A stretch of DNA of 64,000 nt from Dendrolimus kikuchii. Lineage: Eukaryota; Arthropoda; Insecta; Lepidoptera; Lasiocampidae. The stretch is taken from NCBI GenBank assembly GCA_019925095.2, contig JAHHIN020000030.1, positions 3,423,501 through 3,487,500 of the forward strand, given 5' to 3'. This document shows, one piece after another, positions 45,535 through 56,383 of the stretch. The notes below the pieces were generated by a model. That model ran no database searches, had not been told where the DNA came from, and worked only from the letters and a program-made list of their open reading frames with translations. Positions within the stretch are counted from its first letter, which is position 1. Each line of letters begins with the position of its first letter. Both the position numbers and the translations under genes were made by a program.

Positions 45535-46428
45535 TCTATCTCGAAAAACTTATCTTCTTCCTACCATCTCTATGCAGACGATTTGCAGATTTATACTCAG
45601 GCGCCTAAAGATAACTTACATAACGCCATTAAACTTATCAATGATGATCTGAACCGCATATATAACTGGAGTACCTCCCATGGACTTAGAGTCAATCCCA
45701 ATAAAACTCAGGCCATCATCATTGGTAGCTCGCGAGCCATAGCTAAAATAGATTTTTCACAGCTTCCCGATGTGATCTTTTATGATACGCCTATTCCTAT
45801 CAGTGATCAAGTCAAGAATCTTGGCGTAATAATGGACAAGGAATTGTGTTGGCGACCCCACATTACTGAATTAAGCCGCAAGATTTTTGCATCCTATGCA
45901 TTGCTTAGGAGACTGAAAAATTTCCTTCCGACTGCCACTAAGATTTCGCTTGCTCAATCAATTCTACTATCCATCCTCGACTATGCTGATGCTTGCTATC
46001 TTAATCTCACTCAAGACCAACTTATTAAGCTCGAGCGTCTTCAAAATGTTTGGATAAGGTTCATATTTGGTTTAAAAAAATATGACCACGTTTCTGAATA
46101 TCGCAAAAAGCTCGAGTGGTTGCCTATCTCACTTCGCCGGAATGCTCATCTTCTCAACTTACTATATCGTGTACTGTTTATACCTTATACCCCTCCTTAT
46201 CTTAAGGAATGTTTCAACTTCCTTCATACATCACATGCATTCAATTTGCGCTCCACTAATAATCTCCTGTTAATGGCACCTGCACACTCTTCAACATTTT
46301 ATTCCAACTTCTTCGCCATGCAGGCTGTCTTACTTTGGAACTCTTTGCCCACTGATGTCAGAAAAGCTAAATCTTTTTCCATATTTAAAAAATCACTTAG
46401 GAATCATTATGTAAGTCTTACGCAATAA
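45535..46428 (+). pseudogene. LINE-B second half of reverse transcriptase and C-terminus
   Basis: Resumes after the small deletion. The catalytic box YADDLQIYTQ (near 45575) is followed by NPNKTQAIIIGSSR, NLGVIMDKELCWRPH and the C-terminal segment through LWNSLPTDVRKAKSF to a stop at 46428. The open frame begins at 45469, but the first 20 codons are out of register. Both halves together would give a complete RT domain only without the deletion, so the copy is inactive. Confidence 0.82.
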
Positions 46429-46699
46429 TGTATGTGCTAGTTTACAATAGACTGTAATCTGCTGTCCATGTATGTCATATTTTTCTTTTTTCTTTTTCTT
46501 TGTTGCATAATAATTACAGATAATTTAAGAATTTCCTTTGAGTCAGGTTGCCTGGAAGAGATCGTTTTTAGCGATAAAGCCGCCTTTTGTTTTACCAAGT
46601 AACTATTGTCTCGTTGTACATTTTTTTGTAATTTTTGTTTTGGTGAACAATAAAGTGTTGTCTATGTCTATGTCTATGTCTATATCTCAACGCATATTT

Positions 46700-47585
46700 T
46701 TCCAAAAGTATGAAGATTTAATTCTATTATACATTCGTTTAATACCTTTTTTTTCGCTAGGTGGCGCTGATTGACTAACACGTACAATCCTTACGTCTTA
46801 CGAAAAATAAGTTTAAAAAATATCTCTAACGTGAATTCAATAAGAAAAGTGTATAATTTTTCATTTTTAATTTCTAATTAATCACTTGTGAATATTTATA
46901 TTTCTAAAAATAAAGTGGGACAGTAGTAATTACTATAATAGTTTAAGTACAGTGTACCTTCATGAACTTTTATCGTAGTGTTTACGTGTGATCCAAACTA
47001 TCTGTATTCAGTTCAATAAACTAAACATCGATTTACATACTATATGTGTTAATGAACTGTATGTGTCCTTGAAAATAATCCCGGAGTAAAATTAAATATC
47101 ATCTAAATACACACAATACAAATTTCGCATATACCGTCATAACTCACGAACAGGTGACAACATTGCAAAGAGATAACTGTTTTTAAGTGTTAATTTTACA
47201 AATAGCAGAATCGTTTTCCGTGAAGAGGTTAAAAATCACCGTATTAAGTGTCTGTTAAGCGAATGAGTATTTGTTTATACCTATTAAAGTTAATTTCTTC
47301 AAATAGGTAAAACGCATACCGAATACTAGATGTCGCTAGTGGCTTACAATAACACAAACTTATTTGCGGAATCTTATTGTAACAAACATATTAACACCTA
47401 GACGTCACTGGTGGTTGACAACTTTGAATCTAAACGCAAACGGGAACTTTCATCACTGCACTTTAACTTATTATTCGATTGAAATTCTGACCACAGTGAG
47501 TTTATTATAGGATACAAGTACCATTGTTGCTATATAGCTTAAATTATTATTCACTATTTACAACTAAAAAATATATAAAACAAAA
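46700..47585 (+). other. LINE-C probable 5' untranslated region
   Basis: No coding frame. AT-rich leader between the LINE-B microsatellite tail and LINE-C ORF1. It contains two diverged copies of a roughly 25-bp motif (ACTAGATGTCGCTAGTGG near 47325 and CCTAGACGTCACTGGTGG near 47397) about 72 bp apart. These could be promoter repeats. Where LINE-C really starts is not determined. Confidence 0.4.
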
Positions 47586-48674
47586 ATGGTGCACTGTTCG
47601 GCCTGTAACTCTAATATTCTGGTGACTCACAAGCGAATAAAATGTACTAACGCCAACTGCAACTACAATTATCACGCTGAATGTGTTAAATATAATGATT
47701 CATCTTTAGCTCGAACCAAGTGGATGTGCCCAATATGTACAGCTTCTAGACCAAAAGCAGGCGATAATAGCAATACTCCGATACCTGCACGTAGCCTAGC
47801 CAAGGAATATGAAACAAAATCAACATCACCTACAGCTTCTACATCGTCATCTAATATACAACTGGATACCATGACTATATTAGACGAAATCCGTAGTTTG
47901 CGCCAGGATATGAGTAATAGATTTGAGTCACAACAAGACAGCCTAAACAAATTCTACTCAACGCTAAACTCAGTTCAACAAGAAATACGTGATATGGGTT
48001 CCCAGCTTACAACCATGCGAGATGAATTCGACGATGTCTCCAAATCTGTAAATTTTCTTGCGGAACATCATGATGAACAGATCATATTGAATGAAAAACA
48101 CGATACTTTAATATCCAAGCTACAGTCTGAAAACATAAAATTATCTAGTCAACTTAACACCTTGAAAGATAAAATGAATCAAATGGAACAACATGCACGA
48201 GATTGTAACTTAGAAATACAATGTGTGCCAGAGTATAAAAATGAAAACTTACTAACTATAATCAAACAGCTCATACAAACAGTATCAAGTAATGTCACAG
48301 ATAACGAAATAGTAAATTTCCACAGAGTAGCCAAATTAAATCCCGAATCAAAACGCTCTCGAAGTATTGTAGTGAAATTCACTACACCTCGATCACGCGA
48401 TAACTTATTAGCAGCTACCAAGACTTTCAATAAGAGTCATGAATTCGAAAAACTTAATTCGGCACACCTTGGAATTGGTGGTGATAAACATCAAATATAT
48501 GTTCTTGAACACCTCTCCCCAGAAAATAAAAAGCTTCATTCGGCAGCGAGGCAAACGGCTAAGGACAAAAATTATCAGTTCGTTTGGGTTAGAAATGGTC
48601 ACATCTTTTTACGCAGGGACATCAAATCACCTCCTATATTAATTAAGGACATAGCATCGCTCAAGGGTCTTTAA
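47586..48674 (+). CDS. LINE-C ORF1 with PHD-type zinc finger
   Basis: 362 codons. The N-terminus has the spacing of a PHD finger: Cys4, Cys7, Cys20, Cys25, His30, Cys33, Cys48, Cys51, with Trp46 two residues before the last pair. Next come a Ser/Thr-rich linker and a long coiled coil (about aa 95-205; LDEIRSLRQDMSNRFESQ and following heptads). A C-terminal region of about 150 residues resembles the L1-type/esterase-free ORF1 tail of CR1/Jockey elements (FHRVAKLNPESKRSRSIVVKF). In such LINEs ORF1 binds the element RNA as a chaperone. The ATG follows an AAAATGG context. ORF2 begins 24 bases after the stop. No lesion is seen. Confidence 0.82.
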   Translation: MVHCSACNSNILVTHKRIKCTNANCNYNYHAECVKYNDSSLARTKWMCPICTASRPKAGDNSNTPIPARSLAKEYETKSTSPTASTSSSNIQLDTMTILDEIRSLRQDMSNRFESQQDSLNKFYSTLNSVQQEIRDMGSQLTTMRDEFDDVSKSVNFLAEHHDEQIILNEKHDTLISKLQSENIKLSSQLNTLKDKMNQMEQHARDCNLEIQCVPEYKNENLLTIIKQLIQTVSSNVTDNEIVNFHRVAKLNPESKRSRSIVVKFTTPRSRDNLLAATKTFNKSHEFEKLNSAHLGIGGDKHQIYVLEHLSPENKKLHSAARQTAKDKNYQFVWVRNGHIFLRRDIKSPPILIKDIASLKGL

Positions 48675-48697
48675 ATTTAAATTTAAGTAATAATACT

Positions 48698-51625
48698 TTG
48701 TATTGCATGCTACATATTTTTTATTTCATTTTAAAATTCTATTTGAAAATATATTACCAAAATGCTAGGGGCCTTAGAACCAAAACTGAAGAATGTTATA
48801 TTAATTTTTTGAGTTATAATTACGATGTCATAGTGATCACGGAAAGTTGGCTCAACAATACTGTTTTCGACAATGAACTCCTCGACCAACGCTACTCTTT
48901 ATTTAGGCGAGACAGAGCTTCCACTTCTTCAGTGACTACGAAGAAGGATGGAGGTGGTGTCTTAGTAGCCGTTCTTAAGAAACATGCTGTTCTTAGAAAA
49001 ACATACTGGGAGTCAACATGTGAAGACTTGTGGATCACAATAAAGGCAAATGACGGTCAAATTATAAACATTTGTGCGGTTTATATACCTCCCCCTATAA
49101 CTTGCGACTACGTTGATTGTTTCATGAAAAATATTACTAACATTATACAAAATAAGGTCTCACAATCAGCAATTAACTTATTGATCGGTGACTTTAACAT
49201 GCCTGATATTCAGTGGATCTATGACTCAAGTATAAACAGTTTATCATATTCTACAGTATATTATAGATATGTCATTAATGAATTCTTAGATTCAATAACA
49301 TATAATGAATTTAAACAATGCAATCATATCAATAATTTTAATCATCATATCCTAGATTTGGTTCTATGTAATAAACCGGCTAATGTAAAGGTCCTGGAGG
49401 TTAACAGCCCAGTTCTACCGCTGGATGCACACCATCCTTGTTTCGAAGTTGAAATTAAAAATTCATCTACAGCTTCGTTGAAGTCCAAAAGCATAGGTTT
49501 TTATAATTTTCACAAAACTAATTATAATGCGTTAAATGGAGACCTTAATCAACTGAATTGGTTCACGTTATGGGATGGATCAGCGAATGTTAACGACATG
49601 CTAGATATATTTTATACAACAGTCGTACCTATTATTTATAAGTACACTCCTCAATATAAGAATAATAATAGTAAATACCCCATATGGTTTAGTCGCCCAT
49701 TACTTAAAGCTTTAAAAGAAAAAAACAAATTTCATTCTAGATTTAAAAAATACAATAATCCTTTAGACAAATTAACATATAACATGTTGAGGAGAAGATG
49801 CGATACATTAATTAAAGAATGTTATAATGTTTTTAAAAATAATGCAGCTCAAAATCTTCGTTGTAATCCAAAGTATTTCTGGAAATTTGTCAAAGATAAA
49901 AAACGAAATACTACATCTATCCCAAACGAAATGCGACTGGGAGAAGCTACTGCTAAAGGTGGTCGGGAGATTACAGAGCTCTTTGCTCAACATTTCAAAT
50001 CTGTCTACAGCACCGTTAATCCCATACCTTTAAACAACACATTGAGTGCTAGTCTTTCAAATGTACAGGTAATTTCAATTAATGATTGTGTTTTCAATGA
50101 ACAAGACGTTTTTAAGGCATTAAAAAATCTAGATTGTTATAAAAGTCCCGGCCCTGATCTCTTACCTCCTATCTTGCTGAAAGAGTGTGCTGTTAACCTC
50201 TGTAGACCTTTATATATGATTTATAGAAAATCCATAGAATCTGGTACTTTTCCATACCAGTGGAAGATTGCACATATTACGCCTATACACAAGGATGGTG
50301 AAATCAATGACGTTACCCACTATAGGCCTATCTCCTTACTATCCACATGTGCGAAAGTTTTTGAATCTATAGTACACAAAAGAATCCTACCTCACTTTCA
50401 AAAACATTTAAACCCAAGTCAACATGGATTTCTTCCACGAAAATCCACTGCAACTAACTTAATAGAGTTTGTAACTGACATAGCAACGGCTTTAGACAAT
50501 AACAAGGAAGTACATGCCATTTATACCGATTTCCGCAAGGCTTTCGATCTAGTTAACCACGACTTACTCCTGACTAAGTTACAGCTTTTGGGTATCCACG
50601 GTTCTCTTCTTCGATGGTGTAAGTCTTATTTAGAAAATCGTTCTCAATTAGTGGCAATTGGCGGATTCAAATCCTTAACATTCAGTGTACCAAGTGGAGT
50701 TCCCCAAGGGTCACACCTAGGTCCGTTATTTTTTTTGGTATTTATAAATGACCTCTGTGACACTATCCAAAGCCAATTCAAACTATATGCTGACGACCTA
50801 AAATTGTATCGTATTGTTAACAACATATCAGATACTCACAAACTACAATCCGATATAAATAATATTCAAGGCTGGTGTGTGAACAATGGAATGGTATTAA
50901 ACCCAGAGAAATGTTACCACATAAAGTTTACCAGGAAGAATATTCCTTGCACAGTTGCTTACACATTAGAAACCATAAATATCCAAGAAACTAAAACTGT
51001 ACGCGATTTGGGTGTAATAATGGACAGCACCTTAAGTTTTAGAAATCACATTGATAAAATTGTTAAAAAGTCTTCTCAATTGTCAGGCTTTATCAGCCGT
51101 CAAATGAAAATATTTCGAGATCCAGACTTATCCATTACCGTTTATAATTCGATTGTACGCGGTATTCTAGAGTATTGTAGCATTGTATGGAATCCGAGTT
51201 ATCAGGTTCACTCTGGACGGATCGAGCGTGTGCAAAAACGTTTTATGTATCAAGTTACGTTTTCGGACAATAAATGCCACAGCTTACAGAGCTACAACCT
51301 AAGACTACAACATTACAATGTTTCTTCTCTAGAAAACCGCAGAAAGATTGCTGACGTCCTATTTGCCTTTAAACTACTACATGGTCTCATCGATTCCCCA
51401 GACACTCTTGGAAAAATGTCATTCTCTATACCACGCATGGGTAGTCGAGTTCAAAAACGAAAAACTTTTTGTTTACCCACTTGCAGGACTAATATTGGCC
51501 AACATTCCCCTATATATCGCATGACATCTGGTTGTAACATAATCCGCAACGGCATAGACATATTTTTTGGTTCTGTAGCTTCATTTAAATATAATATAAG
51601 ATTATTTTTTAACAAAATTGTTTAA
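48698..51625 (+). CDS. LINE-C ORF2: endonuclease and reverse transcriptase, 975 aa
   Basis: Uninterrupted ORF2. The AP-endonuclease begins near aa 20 (YYQNARGLRTKTEE), with ITESWL (about 47-52), LIGDFNMPDIQW (about 163) and a terminal DAHHP (about 244) in place of the usual SDH. The reverse transcriptase runs about aa 480-760: YRPISLLSTCAKVFESIV, HGFLPRKSTATNL, FRKAFDLVNHDLL, SGVPQGSHLGPLFF and the catalytic YADDLKLY (about 697). The C-terminal domain has EYCSIVWNPSY and a long helical tail. No CCHC is seen. The RT phrases place it in the Jockey/CR1 superfamily. The annotated Met may be upstream of the real start, since the first 18 residues are hydrophobic and unlike the domain. Together with ORF1 it looks complete. 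Confidence 0.88.
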   Translation: MYCMLHIFYFILKFYLKIYYQNARGLRTKTEECYINFLSYNYDVIVITESWLNNTVFDNELLDQRYSLFRRDRASTSSVTTKKDGGGVLVAVLKKHAVLRKTYWESTCEDLWITIKANDGQIINICAVYIPPPITCDYVDCFMKNITNIIQNKVSQSAINLLIGDFNMPDIQWIYDSSINSLSYSTVYYRYVINEFLDSITYNEFKQCNHINNFNHHILDLVLCNKPANVKVLEVNSPVLPLDAHHPCFEVEIKNSSTASLKSKSIGFYNFHKTNYNALNGDLNQLNWFTLWDGSANVNDMLDIFYTTVVPIIYKYTPQYKNNNSKYPIWFSRPLLKALKEKNKFHSRFKKYNNPLDKLTYNMLRRRCDTLIKECYNVFKNNAAQNLRCNPKYFWKFVKDKKRNTTSIPNEMRLGEATAKGGREITELFAQHFKSVYSTVNPIPLNNTLSASLSNVQVISINDCVFNEQDVFKALKNLDCYKSPGPDLLPPILLKECAVNLCRPLYMIYRKSIESGTFPYQWKIAHITPIHKDGEINDVTHYRPISLLSTCAKVFESIVHKRILPHFQKHLNPSQHGFLPRKSTATNLIEFVTDIATALDNNKEVHAIYTDFRKAFDLVNHDLLLTKLQLLGIHGSLLRWCKSYLENRSQLVAIGGFKSLTFSVPSGVPQGSHLGPLFFLVFINDLCDTIQSQFKLYADDLKLYRIVNNISDTHKLQSDINNIQGWCVNNGMVLNPEKCYHIKFTRKNIPCTVAYTLETINIQETKTVRDLGVIMDSTLSFRNHIDKIVKKSSQLSGFISRQMKIFRDPDLSITVYNSIVRGILEYCSIVWNPSYQVHSGRIERVQKRFMYQVTFSDNKCHSLQSYNLRLQHYNVSSLENRRKIADVLFAFKLLHGLIDSPDTLGKMSFSIPRMGSRVQKRKTFCLPTCRTNIGQHSPIYRMTSGCNIIRNGIDIFFGSVASFKYNIRLFFNKIV

Positions 51626-51780
51626 CCGCTCAATAATATTTAAAAAAAAAAAATTCTTTGTTAATCATCATATTTTTTTTTATAATTACAATTTTTTTAA
51701 TTTTTTTTTGCCGATTGCAGGCGTAGGCACATGCATGTAAGCGTCCGCACCGGCTTACTTGGATTAGTATTAGTTTTTTT
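51626..51780 (+). other. LINE-C 3' end region
   Basis: A-rich and T-rich tracts and one ATTCTTTG octamer (51651-51658), similar to the CR1 terminal repeat unit, follow ORF2. The true 3' end of LINE-C probably lies between 51640 and 51780, but no target duplication is identified. Confidence 0.35.
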
Positions 51781-52047
51781 TTCTATAGCATATTAAAGCA
51801 AGCTGTGTCTTCATATAAAAGATCACATTCTAAAGAATACAAAATATTATATTACTAATGAATTTTAACATTAGCAGCATGAAAAACGTAAGCAATTATG
51901 TTATATACCTTTGTATACACTAATTTTGTAAAAGGTTCTGAAAAATCTGATATAGCAAGTTCTTCGTTTTCGAAGTTATTTATACTGTCTCTTAACTTTA
52001 TTAATTAATTATAGATACATTTATAGGACGACTCTTCATAATGATGA
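51780..52047 (-). pseudogene. Gypsy-3 pol remnant, far side of the BEL-C insertion
   Basis: Next to the BEL-C left LTR, the minus strand stays open for about 16 codons in register with the Gypsy-3 frame that ends at 60413 on the other side. Beyond a stop and frame change it again reads as Asn/Ile/Lys-rich, pol-spacer-like protein for about 45 codons (near 51960-51830). I infer that BEL-C inserted into Gypsy-3 and this is the displaced half. Domain homology is weak. Confidence 0.35.
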
Positions 52048-52446
52048 TGTTCGGGCTATTGCTAGCCTAGTGGACTGTAGGAATATAGGTAGGCTCCTTG
52101 CTTGTCGTTATTTTTTATTTGTCTAGCAACTTGTACAACAGAACAAAGTAGAACGACTCACCAAGGCTGCGCTGTTGAGGGTCCCTTGCCGGCCGGCTGG
52201 TCTCACACCATAAAGAACACGCACACGTCGCGTTTATCACCTGTCCTTGTTATCACAGTAGTTTATCACCAAAATAATGTACTGCCGCCGTAATTAGACA
52301 CACGTCTGATCAAATGTCTTATTAACTCCGCCGAAATGATATGCACGTCTTTACTCGTTCAAGGCCGCGGGAGGACAGGGGTGGCGGCGCGAGCGCCGCC
52401 TAGTTATATCGATACTACCAAGTCCGTGTACAATTTTGCATGAACA
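52048..52446 (-). repeat. BEL-C 3' LTR
   Basis: 399 bp, TG...CA ends, 395/399 identical to 60014-60412. On the coding strand it is preceded by a G-tract of about 13 (Cs at 52447-52460), which serves as the polypurine tract. A small open frame inside (52102-52293), identical in both LTRs, is not a gene. Confidence 0.92.
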
Positions 52447-52516
52447 CCCCCCCCCCCCCTCAACCAACGCCTAGCCTTGGTTCTCAACAACTCAAGGGAA
52501 GCCGACATAGTTTCGA

Positions 52517-52735
52517 GGTGGGTTTTTTTTTTTTTTTTTTTTTTATTGCAGGAGTTCAGCAGACAGGCAGACGGCCCACTTGGTGGAAAGCGGTTACCAT
52601 CGCCTATAGACTTTTGCAACACCAAAGGTGCTACAAATGCGCTGCTGCTCTCTTAAAGGAGACTGGAACCTGGTCACTAATGCCGGAACACAACACAAGG
52701 TTGTTATGGCGGCATACTCTAGACCAGGGGTGGGT
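52517..52735 (-). mobile_element. Retroposon copy 2, 5'-truncated, with target duplication
   Basis: About 205 bp (52524-52728) between 7-bp duplications GGTGGGT (52517-52523 and 52729-52735). The poly(T) at its left end is the poly(A) tail read backwards. Its sequence matches the 3' two-thirds of the copy at 56392-56713 (CACCTTTGGTGTTGCAA...). It sits in the last codons of BEL-C pol. It is a SINE or a short LINE-derived retroposon; no Pol III boxes are evident. Confidence 0.8.
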
Positions 52736-54874
52736 CTCATCAAGACTCCATCCCTCGTCCTCACTTCCGCTACCCGTACAACCCCGTCCTTACCGGGAAG
52801 TAATTTAACTAACCGACCGCGTTTCCAATGGAGGGGCGGTAAAATATCTTCTTTGATTAAAACTAGGTCATCTAACTTAGGAGGTTCCGTTTTAGAATTC
52901 CATTTAAACCGCTGTTGCAACGTGTGCAGATATTCCGACCGCCACGTCCACAAGTCCACACGTCCAAAAGTGCTGAGACATCTTTTGGATTTGTTGAAAC
53001 TGAGTTAAACGTTGTAGACCAACATCCTCATAAGGATACTCCGGGAGAGCAACAAGTGGCTGTCCAATTAAAAAATGACCGGGAGTTAACACTTCAAAAT
53101 CCGTGGGATCCGTACTCAGAGAACATAAAGGCCTCGAGTTCATAACCGCTTCGACTTTGGCGAAGAATGTGGAAAGTTTCTCAAATGTTAGCCGGGCATC
53201 ACCGAGTACGCGTTTCGCATGAGTCTTAGCCGACTTAACTGCCGCCTCAAAGAGACCGCCGTGATTAGGGCTCGCTGGTGCATTAAACAGCCAAGTAATG
53301 TTTTCTCTCGCTAGCCGCCTCTCTAAGTACGAGTGATGGTCGCGTAAGAACGAATATAATTCACGTAAATATTTGTCCGTTCCGGTATAGTTAGTTCCGC
53401 AGTCTGACCTGACAAGAGATGGAAGACCTCTACGCGATATGAAGCGCGAGAAAGCCGCGACAAAAGCTTTAATCGTAAGTTCCGACACGATTTCTAAATG
53501 AACTGCTTTTGTGGCCAGACAGACAAATACACATAAATAACATTTTTCTATTCTAGCGTTCCGTAATGAACTGGATTTTATGTAATATGGCCTCGCAAAA
53601 TCCGTGGCCGCTCCTTGAAAAGGACGAACTCCTCTTACGCGATCCGCCGGTAAATCTGCCATAAAGGGCTGTGTAGGACGTGGCCGCGGCCGATAGCATT
53701 GCACGCATCTGAATACAATCTTCCGTGTAACGCGCCTAGCTGACACTATCCAATAAGTCCGAGATAAAATAGCCGCTAATGTATATGCGCCGACATGACA
53801 ATATACTGCATTATAATGCGTTACCAAAAGTTCCGTAAACAAACTCGTAGCAGGCAATAATATTGGATGCCGTGCATTGTACGATAATTCTGATGCGGAT
53901 ATCCGTCCGCCAACCCGTAATATACGATCTTTATCTATAAATAAATTCAACCGCCGCATAGCCGTACGTATAAGCTTTCCCGTTTTTAAAGAGTTAGTTT
54001 CCTCCTCAAAGTGCGCAGCCTGAACCATCCTAATTAAATGTAATATAGCGTTTCTACGCTCTGAAACCAATATATTTCCGCTAAGTCTAGAATTTTTAGT
54101 CTTATTTTTACAATTTGCCGAAAAACGTATTAAATAGGCCGTAACATGAATTAATTTATCAAATGAACTATAACACTTAAGTAAGTCAAATTCCGAGTCT
54201 ATTACACCGACATGAACTACCTTAGCTCGCAATCCGGGCAGATCATTTACAAAAAGATCTGATATATTAGCAGGCCACATTTGCTGTGGTTGGTGAAGCC
54301 AATTAGGGTTCCACCAGAGTTGGTCTTGAATCAGAGCCGCCGCCGTCGCTCCAAGTGACGCTACGTCCGCACAATTCAACTCGCTGGGCACGTGACACCA
54401 TCGAATGGGAACCGAAGAAGAATTTATTTGGGAAACTCTGTTGTTGCCTTGAAAAACTTGCAATTTATGAGCTAGTGTACCCAACCAAGCTAACACGATC
54501 GTGCTATCACACCAACCGTATACGTCATCGAAAATAATAGTCTCGTCCATCATGGAGACCACGTGATTGACGAGAGTAGTCATTAATGCCGCGCCGTTTA
54601 GTTCTAATTTAGGAATAGTCTCTTTCGTCTTTAGCGGGGCTACTCGAGATTTAGCTATGAGCAACCGCACGACAACTGTTCCCGCCGTGTTTTCCGATCT
54701 GATGTAAAGCGCCGCTGCGTACCCTACCGAGGATCCGTCACAAAAGCCATGTAAGGTGAACCAACCGAGGCCGATATTAAAGAACGTGGTATAACTACAC
54801 CTTGTAAGATTGATAAATCGGCTAAAGTGCCTTGCCAACTTCTTACTATGTCGTTGGGTGCTGGAGCATCCCAA
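52729..54874 (-). pseudogene. BEL-C RNase H-like region and integrase
   Basis: The main frame runs 54874-52904 and a second frame completes the C-terminus (52959 to about 52729). It includes LHGFCDGSSVGYAAALY (RNase H-like), PKLELNGAAL, CDSTIVLAWL, the H2C2 finger (HYNAVYCHVGAYTL, CVQC), and the integrase core with AATDFARP, RSDCGTNYTG and NHGGLFEAAVKS. DUF5641-type motifs follow (LPPLHWKRGRLVKLLPG). A frameshift near 52955 splits core from C-terminus and another near 54765 separates it from upstream. Retroposon copy 2 interrupts it right after DGVLMRPT. If that insertion is ignored, the frame appears to run through the polypurine tract into the LTR. Confidence 0.82.
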
Positions 54875-55803
54875 TCGACCTTCCGGGACTTATCATCGCT
54901 ACTTATCAGGGATTGAAGTAGCAACTTTAGTTTAAAAATAACCGGGGCTACCCAACCTAAGGGATCGTACAGTCTGGCCACGACTGACAGAATACTTTGC
55001 CGTGTGACCGTGTTGTCCGATGGTAAATTTAAACGATATGTGAAGCTATCCGAAGCTGGATCCCATTAAATACCTAGTACTTTTATGAGTCCAGAACCGT
55101 ACACGTCTTCAAAAGTCCTAGGACTCTCTAAGTGGTCTAAAGGTAAGCCGCGTAGTAACTCTGGTACGTTAGAAGACCACTTTCTTAATTCGTAGCCGGC
55201 CGTAGACATAAGGTCAATTAATTCTTGCTGTAACTCGCGCGCCTCTAGCAAGGTATCTGCGCCGCCGTTTAAATCGTCAACATAACTTTTCTTACATAAT
55301 ATTTGAGCCGCCCGGGGGTACTTACGCCCTTGGTCCTGGGCCAATTGGTGCAGACACCGAATAGCAATGTAAGGACTAGACTTCAAACCGTAAGTATTAG
55401 TCGTCAGTTGACAAAGTAGTAACGGCTGATCAGGAGATGCTCGCCAAAATATCAACTGGTATCTCCGATCCTCTGGATGTATCCATGTCTACCGAAACAT
55501 CATGCGCACGTCCGTAGTAAAAACATAACGCGGCGCGCGAAAATTTAAAATAATTACCGTAATATCATTCTGAAGCCGTTCACCCGCATACAAGCAATCA
55601 TTAAGTGACACGCCTGTACTAGTTTTTTCACTGCCGTTAAATACAACGCGTATTTCACCGTCCCGGAAAACACCGTGATGAATGAGGATGTAGGATTCCT
55701 CGTTTGAATTCAAATTAAAATTAGAAACTTCCATATGGCCGAGCTTAAGATATTCTTCCATAAATGATACATATTTATCACGAAACTCCGGCTGCCGTAA
55801 CAT
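54724..55803 (-). pseudogene. BEL-C reverse transcriptase, in three pieces
   Basis: Fragments 55803-55489, 55455-55066 and 54981-54724 share one frame but are separated by a TAG at 55489 and a TAA at 55066. They carry EYLKLGHMEVS, the BEL RT palm (IHHGVFRDGEIRVVFNGS, SLNDCLYAGERLQ, TTDVRMMFR), GLKSSPYIAIRCLHQLA, the catalytic YVDDLNGGAD, and the post-RT motif VARLYDPLGWVAP. The catalytic box is intact. The frame is lost near 54765 and, upstream, near 55837. Confidence 0.82.
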
Positions 55804-55811
55804 TCTACGTT

Positions 55812-56383
55812 CTAAAGACGAGAACTGTCGAAGCGCTTTATGTGTGAAATATCGCCTAATCGTCGATGATTAGGTATCAGTGGGAGGCGCACCATATATT
55901 TGCCATCAGGCTCCCGTACCGTACTTGAAGTAAATAAAAGTTCACACTCAGTGTCCGCCGGATCCCTAATTTTTATCCTGGGCGGTTCCTCACACCGCCA
56001 GAATTTTACAACCGCTTCCAAAAGCGATACTCCCGAAAATGAAGTTAGTTTATTAAAGTTTACCGAACTATTTAAATTAACCGAAAAAATGGCACCAAGA
56101 ATTGCGTAATCAAAAATAGTACCTAGTGCATAAAGGCTTTTAAGACCGATTTGAACCGAATAACCGTTTAAAATTTGACCTAAAACGTCACAACCGAAAA
56201 TTATGTCTATTTTAGACATTCGATAAATTCCATTGTCCGAAATGTGTATGTCACTACTGGCAACACCAATCTGAAAAGCTAAATAATTAGTTGGTTTCTT
56301 TAAAACCACCGCCGTAACCGATGATAATGGATGCCCAGTCCGTTCAGGCCTAAAATTAATTAAAACTATTTGATTAGTACTGC
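55812..56383 (-). pseudogene. BEL-C protease C-terminal part and linker
   Basis: Continues the DUF1758 protease after the retroposon: SKIDIIFGCDVLGQIL (the family's second conserved block), LGAIFSVNL and the linker up to VREPDGKYMVRLPL. Removing the 330-bp insertion (322 bp plus one 8-bp duplication) brings this frame into register with the upstream protease half. So that insertion alone broke this part. A frameshift near 55837 ends it. Confidence 0.75.

Larger units (their letters stand above)
43670..46685 (+). mobile_element. LINE-B, 5'-truncated non-LTR retrotransposon
   Basis: Same family as LINE-A but longer, retaining most of the AP-type endonuclease, the reverse transcriptase and the 3' tail. 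The tail (GCCTGGAAGAGATCG...CGAT...GCCGCC, about 46548-46585) matches LINE-A at 5570-5610. It ends in GAACAATAAAGTG and a (TCTATG)n microsatellite. It starts at the BEL-B 3' LTR, so it inserted there. Confidence 0.8.

Noticed and set aside
52102..52293. Small open frame, identical to one at 60068-60259, suggesting a duplicated gene
   Set aside because: Both lie within the two BEL-C LTRs, so the identity reflects LTR duplication; no protein motif.
52447..52460. C-homopolymer as a possible assembly gap filler
   Set aside because: It falls exactly where the BEL-C polypurine tract must be, adjacent to the LTR, so it is functional sequence.
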